Source: Candidatus Enterococcus murrayae (lineage in GTDB: Bacteria > Bacillota > Bacilli > Lactobacillales > Enterococcaceae). Taken from it: a stretch of DNA of 47,356 bases. Positions 32,800 through 41,108 of this stretch are shown piece by piece (position 1 is the first letter of the stretch; each line of letters begins with the position of its first letter). A model generated the notes under the pieces. The model was not told where the DNA came from and made no database searches. It saw nothing but the letters and a program-made list of their open reading frames with translations. The position numbers and the translations under genes are program-made. The stretch covers positions 1 through 47,356 of the forward strand of contig NZ_JAFLVR010000063.1 in assembly GCF_017315985.1 (NCBI RefSeq), written 5' to 3'.

Positions 32800-33957
32800 T
32801 ATATATGCTGCTAGACGATTCATGGCTTCAACTAAATTTTCCATCGAAGCCGCATAACTTATTCGAACATACCCTTCACCTTCAGGACCAAAGGCAATCC
32901 CTGGAATAATTGCTAATTGATTTTTTTCAGCTAACTCAATACAAAAGGCCATTGAATCCTGTATTTGATCTGCTGGAATTTTAGCAAAGATATAAAATGC
33001 GCCTGACGGACGAGCCACTTCAAATCCCAATTTGGTCATCGCTTGATAAACAAAATCGCGCCGTTCACGATACTCTTCTCGCATTATTTCAGCATCAGAA
33101 ATCCCTTGTACCAACGCTCGAACCGCAGCCTTTTGTGAAATAGTTGAGGCCGCTGTTACCAAATATTGGTGAACCTTGATAATCTGCTGAGTCAATTCCG
33201 CTGGTGCAAAAATAAAGCCAATACGCCAGCCAGTCATCGCATGAGATTTAGACAGTCCATTAATTAAAATGGTCTGTTCACGTAAATATTTTCCAAATGA
33301 AACGTGCTTTGTCTCATAATTCAGTTCACTATAAATTTCGTCGCTGATCACAAAAATCGGATACTTTTTCAGTGTCTGGCTTAACGCGGAAACCTCTTTC
33401 TCATTGTACGCCACACCCGTTGGATTTGAAGGCGAGGTGATAATGATTGCCTTGACCTTCTCCCCATGCTCTGCCATCGCCTGATCGATTTGCTCTGGTG
33501 TTAAAACAAAGCCAGTTTCCCGTGTATCGATGTAAACAGGCTCAGCACCTGCAAGTAGAATCAATGGTTCGTATCCTGGATAAGTTGGTGCTGGAAGCAA
33601 TACCTTGTCCCCAGCTTCTAAGATAGACAACAAGCTGGCTGACAATGCTTCAGTTGCGCCTACAGTTACCAAAACCTCGTTTGTCGGTTCATAGTTCACT
33701 GTATATTTTTCAGATAAAAAACGGCTCGCTGCTTCTCGAACATCCATCAAACCAGACATACCAGTATAATGACTGAAATTATCTTTTATCGCCTGCTGAC
33801 CTGCTTCCTTGACGTGCTCAGGGGTATTAAAATCCGGCTCGCCTAATGTCAGCTTCAGCATATTAGGAATCCCAGAGACCTTTTCGTCAAATTGACGAAT
33901 CAGTGAGACGGCGATTTCATACACATTTTTGTTAAAACGATCTTGCAATTTATTCAT
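32791..33957 (-). CDS. PLP-dependent aminotransferase, class I fold (PatA/AraT-like)
   Basis: The 388-residue protein is a fold-type I aminotransferase. Conserved elements are KLTLGEPDFNTP, the SHYTGMSG loop, SPSNPTG, SDEIYSELNY, the PLP Lys in INGLSKSHAMTGWRIGF, and the C-terminal Arg in GYVRISYA. The family includes N-acetyl-diaminopimelate aminotransferase PatA and aromatic aminotransferases; the two cannot be separated here. The ATG follows GGAGGGG. It stands alone with a strong terminator. Confidence 0.9.
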   Translation of the reverse strand: MNKLQDRFNKNVYEIAVSLIRQFDEKVSGIPNMLKLTLGEPDFNTPEHVKEAGQQAIKDNFSHYTGMSGLMDVREAASRFLSEKYTVNYEPTNEVLVTVGATEALSASLLSILEAGDKVLLPAPTYPGYEPLILLAGAEPVYIDTRETGFVLTPEQIDQAMAEHGEKVKAIIITSPSNPTGVAYNEKEVSALSQTLKKYPIFVISDEIYSELNYETKHVSFGKYLREQTILINGLSKSHAMTGWRIGFIFAPAELTQQIIKVHQYLVTAASTISQKAAVRALVQGISDAEIMREEYRERRDFVYQAMTKLGFEVARPSGAFYIFAKIPADQIQDSMAFCIELAEKNQLAIIPGIAFGPEGEGYVRISYAASMENLVEAMNRLAAYIKK

Positions 33958-34304
33958 ATAACCCCTCCATTTCTAATCATATTATCACAATCTCTCAGAT
34001 AGTAAAGAAAAAATATTCTGTTCATATTTGCTTTGCTATCGCATTTTTTTCAGAATATCTCTAATGTTTTACATTTGTTTTCCTCTTTTATCCTAAAATC
34101 CATAAAAAATCGGCTTTTACTTTTTCTTTTTTAAATTAGTAAAATTGGCGTCAATAAGAAAAAATTTAGTTCTAAACAGTTAATGTTTTGTTGATAGCAG
34201 TATAAAAGAACTTTCATTATCCAACATATTTTTTACTTTTGTATTGATTTGACCATTTATCAGTCATAAAATAACCATAGAAAAATTTTAAGGAGGTCAC
34301 TGCG
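33958..34304. other. Divergent intergenic region
   Basis: These 347 bases are AT-rich. A good plus-strand promoter (34244-34272) and an AGGAGG SD (34291-34296) lie at the right end and serve the small membrane protein gene. Nothing else was recognised, and the aminotransferase promoter could not be placed. Confidence 0.6.
34244..34272 (+). promoter_or_regulatory. Promoter of the CTG-start membrane protein gene
   Basis: TTGATT (34244-34249) and TAAAAT (34267-34272) are separated by 17 bases, and the SD follows about 20 bases later. Confidence 0.7.
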
Positions 34305-34682
34305 CTGAGTAAGAAACGAATCCTGCAATTACCTTTTATTTTTTATCTGATTCCCTATGTCCATCTTTCTTTAGCGATTGACTACCTCTTCGATTCAATC
34401 ATAGGAATTTTTCTTTTTTTAATTCTTACGGTAATTATCGGTTTTTATGCCAAGATGACACGACAGATTTCCTTACTAATCATTGGAAACATCCTTAATA
34501 TAGTGTTAAGTTGCTTTTTAATCATTATTAAAAGTCCTTTGATAAATCTGTATCATTCTTCATCCCCCTTTACGGCTGCTATCCCGTTGATCGCGCTTTT
34601 TCTGATCACACAACTGACGGGGATTTTTTGGGGCTATGCACTGCATAAAGAGGCGGACATCTCTATTGATAAAGATGAATAA
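34305..34682 (+). CDS. Small integral membrane protein with apparent CTG start
   Basis: The protein has about 125 residues and four predicted membrane helices (ILQLPFIFYLIPYVHLSLAI, IIGIFLFLILTVIIGFY, LLIIGNILNIVLSCFLIII, IPLIALFLITQLTGIFWGY). It ends in an acidic tail. The family was not recognised. AGGAGG at 34291-34296 lies 8 bases before the CTG at 34305, and the frame is open from there. The first ATG (34455) is 50 codons downstream, has no SD, and would cut off the first two helices. A good promoter and a strong terminator frame the gene. A sequencing error turning ATG or TTG into CTG is the alternative. Confidence 0.75.
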   Translation: MSKKRILQLPFIFYLIPYVHLSLAIDYLFDSIIGIFLFLILTVIIGFYAKMTRQISLLIIGNILNIVLSCFLIIIKSPLINLYHSSSPFTAAIPLIALFLITQLTGIFWGYALHKEADISIDKDE

Positions 34683-34693
34683 AGGGATTAACA

Positions 34694-34729
34694 AAAAACT
34701 TCGGATCAGCTCATTGATCCGAAGTTTTT
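34694..34729. terminator. Bidirectional terminator
   Basis: A perfect 15-bp stem (34694-34708 with 34715-34729) with A-rich and T-rich ends and a six-base loop lies between the small membrane protein gene and the converging AraC-type gene. Confidence 0.9.
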
Positions 34730-34745
34730 CACTTATAGTTTACAA

Positions 34746-35642
34746 TTATTTGATCGGCTTGATCCATATTTCTATTTTAGGGTCATCAGTTACATTCACA
34801 TATTTTTGAATCAAAAAAGGGGCCATATTCTCCATTTCGACTCCATGTCTTTTAAGCCACGTTTCAAAGAAATAATTATTCGCTTTATACAGAGCGTCTT
34901 CTACTAAATAAGTGAAATTCTCTGCTTCAAAGGTGCAGACATAGAACGCTCCTGGATCTAGCTTAATTTGTTTGAAGCCCTCCACCTGACTATCATCAGA
35001 TGAGCCTCCTACAAAGTAGAGGACTTTTCCAGGTGTCTCAGCGGTTGTAAAATAATCAATTGCTACCCCATCTTTTAACAAATTGGGAATGGTCTCTTTC
35101 TTTTCATGAAATTCATCCCATAAGTCAATTAGAGTATTAACACCAACTCCATTCATCTCACTAGAATCAATTTGCTTCGACACACCTGTATAGTATTCTG
35201 TTTCCTTGATCGTGAGCTGATTGACTTCTAACACCATATCGTCCACCATCAGAGGCACGCCCTCATCTACCAACGTGTAGTAAATCGATAAGTCTGGTTT
35301 TAAAAAATCTGTTAACAGTAGTTTACTTTTCCGATAGGCTTCAGGAGTAACTCCATAAATTTCCTTAAAGGCCTTAGTGAAGGTCTCATGACTATTAAAG
35401 CCATATTCAAAAGCGATATCGGCGATTCTTTGATCAGTCGAGCGCAATAATGGCTTCGCGTTCGCCACTCGTCTAGCCTTAATGTACTCATTCACCGTTT
35501 TCCCAACCAAGCGGCTAAATAATTTTTGAAAATAATAAAGCGACAGATAGGATACCTGCGCCAATTCTTCAATCGCTAATTCTTCTTTAATGTGCTCTTC
35601 AACATAGTCTACCGATTTTTGAATAGCTTCCCAAGCATGCAT
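34746..35642 (-). CDS. AraC-family regulator with GyrI-like effector domain
   Basis: The protein has about 298 residues. An N-terminal AraC DNA-binding domain has two helix-turn-helix units (ELAQVSYLSLYYFQKLFSRL and DIAFEYGFNSHETFTKAFKE, then YGVTPEAYRKS). The C-terminal half is a GyrI/SOUL-like ligand domain, as in Rob and related regulators. It probably senses a small molecule and acts as an activator; the target is unknown. The ATG at 35642 has GGGAG 8 bases upstream; the longer frame to 35669 lacks an SD. It is monocistronic. Confidence 0.87.
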   Translation of the reverse strand: MHAWEAIQKSVDYVEEHIKEELAIEELAQVSYLSLYYFQKLFSRLVGKTVNEYIKARRVANAKPLLRSTDQRIADIAFEYGFNSHETFTKAFKEIYGVTPEAYRKSKLLLTDFLKPDLSIYYTLVDEGVPLMVDDMVLEVNQLTIKETEYYTGVSKQIDSSEMNGVGVNTLIDLWDEFHEKKETIPNLLKDGVAIDYFTTAETPGKVLYFVGGSSDDSQVEGFKQIKLDPGAFYVCTFEAENFTYLVEDALYKANNYFFETWLKRHGVEMENMAPFLIQKYVNVTDDPKIEIWIKPIK

Positions 35643-35826
35643 TTTTTTCACTCCCTGTTCAAAATTCAAAAAACTCCATGTAGACTTGGTATCAGATCGA
35701 CTTTTAGAGAAAGCCTATCATTGTTCTAAGCATCCTATTTCTTGATTATTGTCGAACTGATATCCTTTGTCTACATACTAAAAGTTTAGCATAAGAGTGT
35801 CGTGCGCACTTGTTGGCTAATGCTCT

Positions 35827-36015
35827 TTATTTTTTATCCAATTCCTCGATTGATGTAATCACTGGTTTGCCGTCCTTGTCCAATAATGGTGTTAAACCTC
35901 CAGCATAGCCAACCTTGTTGAACACGTAATTCACACCTGTTTCACGATCCACAAATATCATGATTGCGTCCAATTTTCCTTGAGAATATACTCGAACGAA
36001 ACGTTCTTTTGCCAT
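35827..36015 (-). CDS. Small DUF6440-like protein
   Basis: The 62-residue soluble protein contains FVRVYSQGKLDAIMIFVDRE and TGVNYVFNKVGYAGGLTPLL. This pattern fits the DUF6440 family of small Firmicute proteins, some of which are xylan-esterase-like annotations without evidence. The function is unknown. The ATG follows AAGGA. It is flanked by non-coding gaps of about 180 and 150 bases, so it stands alone. Confidence 0.75.
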   Translation of the reverse strand: MAKERFVRVYSQGKLDAIMIFVDRETGVNYVFNKVGYAGGLTPLLDKDGKPVITSIEELDKK

Positions 36016-36130
36016 TTTCTTTCCTTCTTTCTATTATAATGATAGAGCGTTTTCATTAATACTGCGTCTAGCGTATCACAACCAAATCAACCAAACAATT
36101 ACTTTTTGTCATTATTCTTCAATTAATCAC

Positions 36131-36163
36131 AAAAAAAGAAATCTTTTTCCCAAAGATTTCTTT
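36131..36163 (-). terminator. Terminator of the MerR-ABC operon
   Basis: An 11-bp stem (36135-36145 with 36153-36163) is followed on the minus strand by a seven-T tract just after the MerR gene. Confidence 0.88.
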
Positions 36164-36168
36164 TGATC

Positions 36169-36996
36169 TTATATTTTTTTAACTGGAATTTGAATTTCTG
36201 TTAACCAATCATCTTGATGCTCTTTATTCCAAATTCCATCAATATAGTTTTCACGAGCGGAATCAATGATCTCGTAACCATTGTTTTCAACAAATCTAAT
36301 TGCTGCTGCGTAAGCTTTAGGAATTCCCTTATAAGGCCCCTTATGCATCGTACAAACCGCCTCTGGAACTTCGGCGATATGTTTGAATTTGAGATCCCCA
36401 ATATTCTCTTTTAATTCAGTCACAGCTTCGCAAACTTCAATATCGATATTTTCTTCCTTGTATTCATTGTCATGATAAATATTGAAACAGTATTCCGGCA
36501 CAGCACAAACACATCCTGCTCTTTCCATCAGCGCTCCCATCTCTGGAATCGTTGAGAATAGTGCATCAAAATTTGGAACCGTTTTTCGCATCGAGGCTAC
36601 GATTGCACCTGGCAATTTCTTAACTACCATGTGATAATTTTCTTCCTCCTGTTGCAAGTATCCTTCAATTTGCGATAGCATCGACATGCGTTCAGAAATT
36701 TCTTTCATTAATTGTTGTTTCTTCCGCTGCAGGATGCGTTGCTCGCTCACACCGTCTTGCACCTGTTTGATTTCTTCAATACTATAGCCAATACCTCGAA
36801 GAGCTAAGAGACGATGCAACGGCTCCAATTGACTTGAACTGTAATAGCGATAGCCATTGTCAGGATCGATGAAGCGGGGGCGCAGCAGCCCCACTTCATC
36901 ATAATAACGTAACGTTTTGATTGTTACTTGATTCATCTTAGAAAACATACCGATCCGATAAAGTTTTTCTTCGATTTTTTCACACTCCTGTTCCAT
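36169..36996 (-). CDS. MerR-family regulator with GyrI-like (BmrR-type) domain
   Basis: The 275-residue protein has an N-terminal MerR winged helix (IGMFSKMNQVTIKTLRYYDE, then GLLRPRFIDPDNGYRYYS). A dimerisation coiled coil (about 80-115) connects to a GyrI-like ligand-binding domain of about 155 residues, the BmrR architecture for sensing drug-like molecules. It is the last gene of the operon ATPase-permease-merR, 16 bases after the permease. The operon promoter has the 19-base spacer and dyad expected for MerR control, so it should activate its own operon on ligand binding. Confidence 0.91.
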   Translation of the reverse strand: MEQECEKIEEKLYRIGMFSKMNQVTIKTLRYYDEVGLLRPRFIDPDNGYRYYSSSQLEPLHRLLALRGIGYSIEEIKQVQDGVSEQRILQRKKQQLMKEISERMSMLSQIEGYLQQEEENYHMVVKKLPGAIVASMRKTVPNFDALFSTIPEMGALMERAGCVCAVPEYCFNIYHDNEYKEENIDIEVCEAVTELKENIGDLKFKHIAEVPEAVCTMHKGPYKGIPKAYAAAIRFVENNGYEIIDSARENYIDGIWNKEHQDDWLTEIQIPVKKI

Positions 36997-37012
36997 TAAA
37001 TCCTCCTCTTTT

Positions 37013-37753
37013 CTATTCCCAACGAAATAGCTTCGCAGCTAGGCCGAATCCTAAAAGCGTGATTACGCTCAAAAGAACTAGCACAAATTGCGGATTCCCT
37101 ACTGGCTGGTTTAGACTAACACTTTTTAATAATTGAACACCCTGCGTCAATGGAAGAATGCCGGCAACTTTTTGCATTCCTTCAGGAAAAAGTTCAAACG
37201 GAATCACGGCCCCCGATAGAAAGAGCATTGGAAAATAGACCAAACTACAAACTAAATTGGCAATCTTGATATTCTTACATAGACTGGCGATCAATAGACC
37301 TAAACTATACATTGCAATCATAACCAAAAAATAACTCGCAATCAATAAGCCCCAGCTTCCCTGCATCCGATAATCAAGAAATACTACCGAAACGAATACT
37401 ACCAGCCCTGCAGAAATTATTGCTGTGACCATAGCAACCAATACCTGAGTAGCGATCAAATGTCCAGGTGAAGCTGGTGTCACGAAAAAGTGTTTGAGTA
37501 TTTTTTTATCGCGATAATCACAAATTGTCAGCGGAATACCCATGAATGCTGTTGCACAGATTCCAACGACAAGCAGAGAACTGAAACTGCTGTCTAAAAA
37601 TGTGTAAGCCGCACTGCCAGCTTGTTTATTTCCAGCAATCATAGTAGTCAATAATAGAACACCCAGCGGCATTCCGATCCCAAAAAGAATACCATCAATA
37701 GAACGAATCGCTAATTTCCCTTCAACTTTTGCTAAATTAAGTACTTTATTCAT
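37013..37753 (-). CDS. ABC-2 type multidrug exporter permease
   Basis: The protein has about 246 residues with six predicted helices (GIPLTICDYRDKKILKHFFV is the conserved cytoplasmic segment, and VCSLVYFPMLFLSGAVIPFE is the ABC-2 signature region). It forms the membrane channel for the adjacent ATPase. The ATG at 37753 follows GGAGGGG and overlaps the ATPase stop by eight bases. The frame to 37840 lies within the ATPase gene and is rejected. Confidence 0.9.
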   Translation of the reverse strand: MNKVLNLAKVEGKLAIRSIDGILFGIGMPLGVLLLTTMIAGNKQAGSAAYTFLDSSFSSLLVVGICATAFMGIPLTICDYRDKKILKHFFVTPASPGHLIATQVLVAMVTAIISAGLVVFVSVVFLDYRMQGSWGLLIASYFLVMIAMYSLGLLIASLCKNIKIANLVCSLVYFPMLFLSGAVIPFELFPEGMQKVAGILPLTQGVQLLKSVSLNQPVGNPQFVLVLLSVITLLGFGLAAKLFRWE

Positions 37754-38468
37754 TCTCAGCCCCTCCAACATACCAAAGATAAGCATCCTCCAAATTATTC
37801 TGTGAACTCTCTGCCAGCAGTTCTGGAACTGTTCCTTCAACTACAAGATTTCCGCGCTTAATGAGAAGGAGGCGATCGCAAAGAATTTCTGCTTCTTCCA
37901 TGAAATGAGTTGTTAAAAAGATTGTTATTTTTGTCTCCTTCAATTCGAGCAATGTTTGCCAAACATTTCTACGTGCCTCAGTATCCAATCCAGTCGTCAA
38001 TTCGTCCAAAAAAATGATTTCCGGATCTGGAATCAATGCTAGTACAATAGAAAGCTTTTGCTTCTCACCACCGGAAAGTTTCTCAACAAACTGTGTTTCA
38101 AACCTTTCTAACTTGAATAAACTCAATAATTCTCGATAGTCTCGAGGCTGTTGGTATAAACTAGACAGTTCTCGACACAATTCTCCCACACGAATATTAT
38201 TCTGATAACTAGATGATTGCAGCTGGACTCCGACACGTTCAAAAATCTCTCGTCGCTGTTTCCGTGGATTCATTCCAAGGATCTCAGCAGAACCTTGATC
38301 AGGTCGTTTGACACCTAAAAGTGTTTCAATTGTCGTTGTTTTCCCCGCACCATTTGGTCCCAACAGACCAAAAACTTCACCTTTATTAACGGTGAAGGAT
38401 AGTTGATTGACGATCTTATTTCCGCCAATTTCTTTTGTTAATTGTTTTGCTTCGATAGCTGTCTTCAC
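37746..38468 (-). CDS. ABC exporter ATP-binding protein
   Basis: The 240-residue protein has Walker A GPNGAGKTT near residue 37, signature LSGGEKQ, Walker B EIIFLDEL (Leu in place of the usual Pro), D loop TTGLD and the switch His in LTTHFMEEAE. It is of the CcmA/DrrA class, which exports drugs, antibiotics or lipids. The start is GTG at 38468 after GGGGAGA. It is the first gene of the MerR-controlled operon and is translationally coupled to the permease. Confidence 0.92.
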   Translation of the reverse strand: MKTAIEAKQLTKEIGGNKIVNQLSFTVNKGEVFGLLGPNGAGKTTTIETLLGVKRPDQGSAEILGMNPRKQRREIFERVGVQLQSSSYQNNIRVGELCRELSSLYQQPRDYRELLSLFKLERFETQFVEKLSGGEKQKLSIVLALIPDPEIIFLDELTTGLDTEARRNVWQTLLELKETKITIFLTTHFMEEAEILCDRLLLIKRGNLVVEGTVPELLAESSQNNLEDAYLWYVGGAENE

Positions 38469-38491
38469 TTTGTTTCTCCCCTTTCATTAAC

Positions 38492-38522
38492 AGAATACTG
38501 TCTCCTGTTAAGGGAGAGTCAA
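38492..38522 (-). promoter_or_regulatory. MerR-type promoter of the ABC exporter operon
   Basis: On the minus strand TTGACT (38522-38517) and TATTCT (38497-38492) have a 19-base spacer, longer than the normal 17. The spacer holds a dyad CTCC-N7-GGAG. This is the architecture activated by MerR proteins such as BmrR, which twist the DNA to realign the two boxes. Confidence 0.85.
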
Positions 38523-38531
38523 CGATAAAAA

Positions 38532-38930
38532 TTATTGCGGCTGCACAATAAAAATTGTTCCTTCTTTTTGATACCCTTGCTTTTCATAATAAGGATCAAC
38601 ATCACTCATTACATAAACAATCTGCTTAGGAAAATCCTTACAGACTTGTTCCATCAAATAGCGACCATAATTTTTCCCGCGACAATTTGCATCCACCAAA
38701 AGATCATAAATATAAATACCAAAGCCATCGTCTTCTCGACAACGAGCATATCCACATATTTTTTTGTCCTCAAAAAGCAAATATGTTAGGGATGTTTCCA
38801 AGGCGAGCTCATACTTTCTTCTTCCCTCACCAAAGCAATACCCGCTCCAATCGGCTTCTTTTTCCATCATTGCAAATAGTGTCTCTTCATCTGTTTTTTC
38901 ATAAGGCCGAATATACCAACTGTCTTCCAT
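38532..38930 (-). CDS. GNAT-family N-acetyltransferase
   Basis: The 132-residue GNAT domain protein has the motif A region IYDLLVDANCRGKNYGRYLM, in which CRGKNYG is the acetyl-CoA loop, and a C-terminal strand with YYEKQGYQKEG. The substrate is unknown. The ATG follows AAGGAG with 8 bases. It reads toward the MerR-controlled promoter; no terminator was seen between them, so some readthrough into the exporter operon is possible. Confidence 0.86.
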   Translation of the reverse strand: MEDSWYIRPYEKTDEETLFAMMEKEADWSGYCFGEGRRKYELALETSLTYLLFEDKKICGYARCREDDGFGIYIYDLLVDANCRGKNYGRYLMEQVCKDFPKQIVYVMSDVDPYYEKQGYQKEGTIFIVQPQ

Positions 38931-39004
38931 GCTAAAAACTCCTTTTAATTTTATGATAACAAAGAGCTGGGCTCTCTGCTTTGTCGATGGTTTAAAACAA
39001 AGCT

Positions 39005-39031
39005 AAAAAAAGACATCCATTTCTGAATGTC
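39005..39031 (-). terminator. truB-ribF terminator
   Basis: A seven-bp stem (39012-39018 with 39025-39031, one G-U pair) is followed on the minus strand by seven T right after the ribF stop. Confidence 0.8.
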
Positions 39032-39979
39032 CTACAAATGATCAAAATAAGCTCTCGTAGCCTGCTCATCCGCTTCAAGCTGTTTAATTAAGCCCTCCAC
39101 CGATTCAAATGCTACTTGTCCACGCAACATATGATACCAACGTACACTGACCTTCTCACCATAAATCTGTTGATTGAAATCTAGAATATTGATCTCAACT
39201 GTCAGCATCCGATTTGAGCCAAACGTATCATTATGTCCAATCGACCCCATTGCTGGATACCACTCATCACCAACCTTGATTTGATTAACATATACCCCTT
39301 CTTTTGGTAACTTCATGTCATCAGGTACCTGAATATTTGCAGTGGGATAGCCTAAACTTCTTCCACGAGCCTCACCATGAATAACGGTACCGCTAATCTC
39401 ATAAATATACCCCAACAAATGGTTTGCTTCCTCTAATCGGCCCTCTGATAATAAACGGCGGATTCGTGAAGAACTGATTTTTTCAGTTTCAAATTCTTCC
39501 GTCTTTTTAGCAACGATTACCACTTCAAAACGATCCTTCCCATATTTAGGAAGATATTTAGCATCTGCTGCCTGATCCTTTCCAAAATTATAATCGAAAC
39601 CTGAGACCGCAACCTTGGCATGCAGGCCGACGATATACTGATCAACAAAATCTTGCGGATTCAGTGCAGCAAATGACGATGTGAAGGCAACTTCATATAA
39701 AAGTTCAACACCCAATTCTGCCATTCGTTCTTCCTTTTGTCTCAAGGTTGAAAGATATTTAATTGGCTTACTTTGTACTTGTTGAAATACTACTGCAGGA
39801 TGCTGATTAAAAGTCATAACGGCCAATTTCAAATTTTTTTCTTGCGCTATCTTTTTACCAGTATTGATAACTTCTTGGTGTCCGCGATGAACACCATCAA
39901 AAAAGCCTAAAACTAAAACACAATCTCCTACAGGAATTTCTTCTGGTTTATAAGGATGACGTAATTTTATAATTTCCAT
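39032..39979 (-). CDS. ribF: Bifunctional riboflavin kinase / FAD synthetase
   Basis: This enzyme converts riboflavin to FMN and then FAD. The 315-residue protein has an N-terminal nucleotidyltransferase domain (LGFFDGVHRGHQEVI, SGFDYNFGKD, ISSSRIRRLLSEG). The C-terminal flavokinase domain shows HGEARGRSLGYPTANIQ, EGVYVNQIKVGDEWYPAM and NDTFGSNRMLTVE (the usual PTF reads DTF here). It follows truB after 31 bases, the conserved order in Firmicutes. Confidence 0.96.
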   Translation of the reverse strand: MEIIKLRHPYKPEEIPVGDCVLVLGFFDGVHRGHQEVINTGKKIAQEKNLKLAVMTFNQHPAVVFQQVQSKPIKYLSTLRQKEERMAELGVELLYEVAFTSSFAALNPQDFVDQYIVGLHAKVAVSGFDYNFGKDQAADAKYLPKYGKDRFEVVIVAKKTEEFETEKISSSRIRRLLSEGRLEEANHLLGYIYEISGTVIHGEARGRSLGYPTANIQVPDDMKLPKEGVYVNQIKVGDEWYPAMGSIGHNDTFGSNRMLTVEINILDFNQQIYGEKVSVRWYHMLRGQVAFESVEGLIKQLEADEQATRAYFDHL

Positions 39980-40010
39980 CTGCTATACCTCCTGATTCCT
40001 ATTAATGAAC

Positions 40011-40949
40011 TTATTTTCCTTCGCAACTGAGTTCATTTCGAATGACTTTACTAGGCTTCAAGAGCCAATTTTTTTCGGGATGTAATCCATAGAGACTAAC
40101 TAATTGATTTTTGTAGAAGAAAGCAATCAATTCTCCCGGCATTTTCTTGATCCCAAAAGTCTTCAATGGCAAAAGCTGTCCATTCTTGACTTTTTGCCAA
40201 TCACTATCTGTTAAATCGATCCGTGGAAATTCCTTCATCGCTTCTTCAATTGGCTGTAACGCCTGATCAATCTGATTTTTTTCCATCAGCTCACTGATCT
40301 GAGCTAAAGTAACAGCTTGACCAACCGAAAATCCGCCGCTTGCTAGGCGCGTCAAATCCGACATATGAGCAGGATATCCGAGTTTCTCTCCTAGATCCAC
40401 TGCCAAAGTTCGAACATAAGTCCCTTTTCCACAGGTAACTTGAAAACGCCAACTCTGTGTTCTATTCTCTTTGCTATAAACAGGAGCAGTTGTTCGCTGA
40501 AAGCTTTCAATCACTGCTTCACGCTCTGGTCGGTCAACCGTTTGACCCGCTCGCGCATACTCATATAGACGTTTACCATTTACTTTGACAGCTGAATACA
40601 TTGGAGGCACTTGTTTGATAGTCCCAATAAATGCCGCCATCATCTGATCAATTTCTTCTATTGTTAATGGTGAATCTACCGCCTTATGCTCTACAACTTC
40701 GCCGCTACGGTCCTCTGTTGTTGTAGAAAAACCTAACGTGATTTCACCCTCGTAAATTTTTCCGCTGTCCTGTAAGTATTCGATCACTTTAGTGCCTTTT
40801 CCAATACAGATCGGCAATACACCATCCACATCAGGGTCTAGCGTTCCACCATGACCAACTTTTTTAGTTTGTAAAATTTTTCTTAATTTGAATACACAGT
40901 CATGACTCGTCATACCGCGCTCTTTCCATAACGGTAAAATACCGTCCAT
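40011..40949 (-). CDS. truB: tRNA pseudouridine-55 synthase TruB
   Basis: TruB makes pseudouridine 55 in the T loop of tRNAs. The 312-residue protein has the catalytic Asp motif HGGTLDPDVDGVLPI, GKGTKVIEYL and LGFSTTTEDRSGE. KQVPPMYSAVKVNGKRLYEYAR and GTYVRTLAVDLGEKLG follow. The C-terminal PUA-like part is present. The canonical order rbfA-truB-ribF is broken here by insertion of the antiporter operon between rbfA and truB. An extended -10 promoter lies 38 bases upstream. Confidence 0.96.
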   Translation of the reverse strand: MDGILPLWKERGMTSHDCVFKLRKILQTKKVGHGGTLDPDVDGVLPICIGKGTKVIEYLQDSGKIYEGEITLGFSTTTEDRSGEVVEHKAVDSPLTIEEIDQMMAAFIGTIKQVPPMYSAVKVNGKRLYEYARAGQTVDRPEREAVIESFQRTTAPVYSKENRTQSWRFQVTCGKGTYVRTLAVDLGEKLGYPAHMSDLTRLASGGFSVGQAVTLAQISELMEKNQIDQALQPIEEAMKEFPRIDLTDSDWQKVKNGQLLPLKTFGIKKMPGELIAFFYKNQLVSLYGLHPEKNWLLKPSKVIRNELSCEGK

Positions 40950-40986
40950 CGCTGTTTCCTCATTTCATTTTATAATCAACGTTCCC

Positions 40987-40995
40987 ATTATAGCA
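40987..40995 (-). promoter_or_regulatory. Extended -10 promoter of truB-ribF
   Basis: Read on the minus strand, TGCTATAAT is a perfect extended -10. TTGCCA lies 19 bases further upstream. Confidence 0.7.
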
Positions 40996-41078
40996 TAGCT
41001 CTTCTGAGAAATGGCAAGTCAACGCTGAGGACTCAATGATACTTTTTATAAAAATTCTTGGAACCAAAAAAAGAGCGT

Positions 41079-41106
41079 AAAAAAAACCGCCAATTGTAAA
41101 TGGCGA
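41079..41106 (-). terminator. Antiporter operon terminator
   Basis: CGCCAATT pairs with AAATGGCG (one mismatch) around a short loop, followed on the minus strand by eight T. It ends the antiporter transcript before truB. Confidence 0.82.
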
Positions 41107-41108
41107 TT

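Noticed and set aside
34455-34682. ATG at 34455 as the start of a 75-residue protein
   Set aside because: There is no SD before it, and the open frame with good membrane helices extends 50 codons upstream to a CTG with ideal SD spacing.
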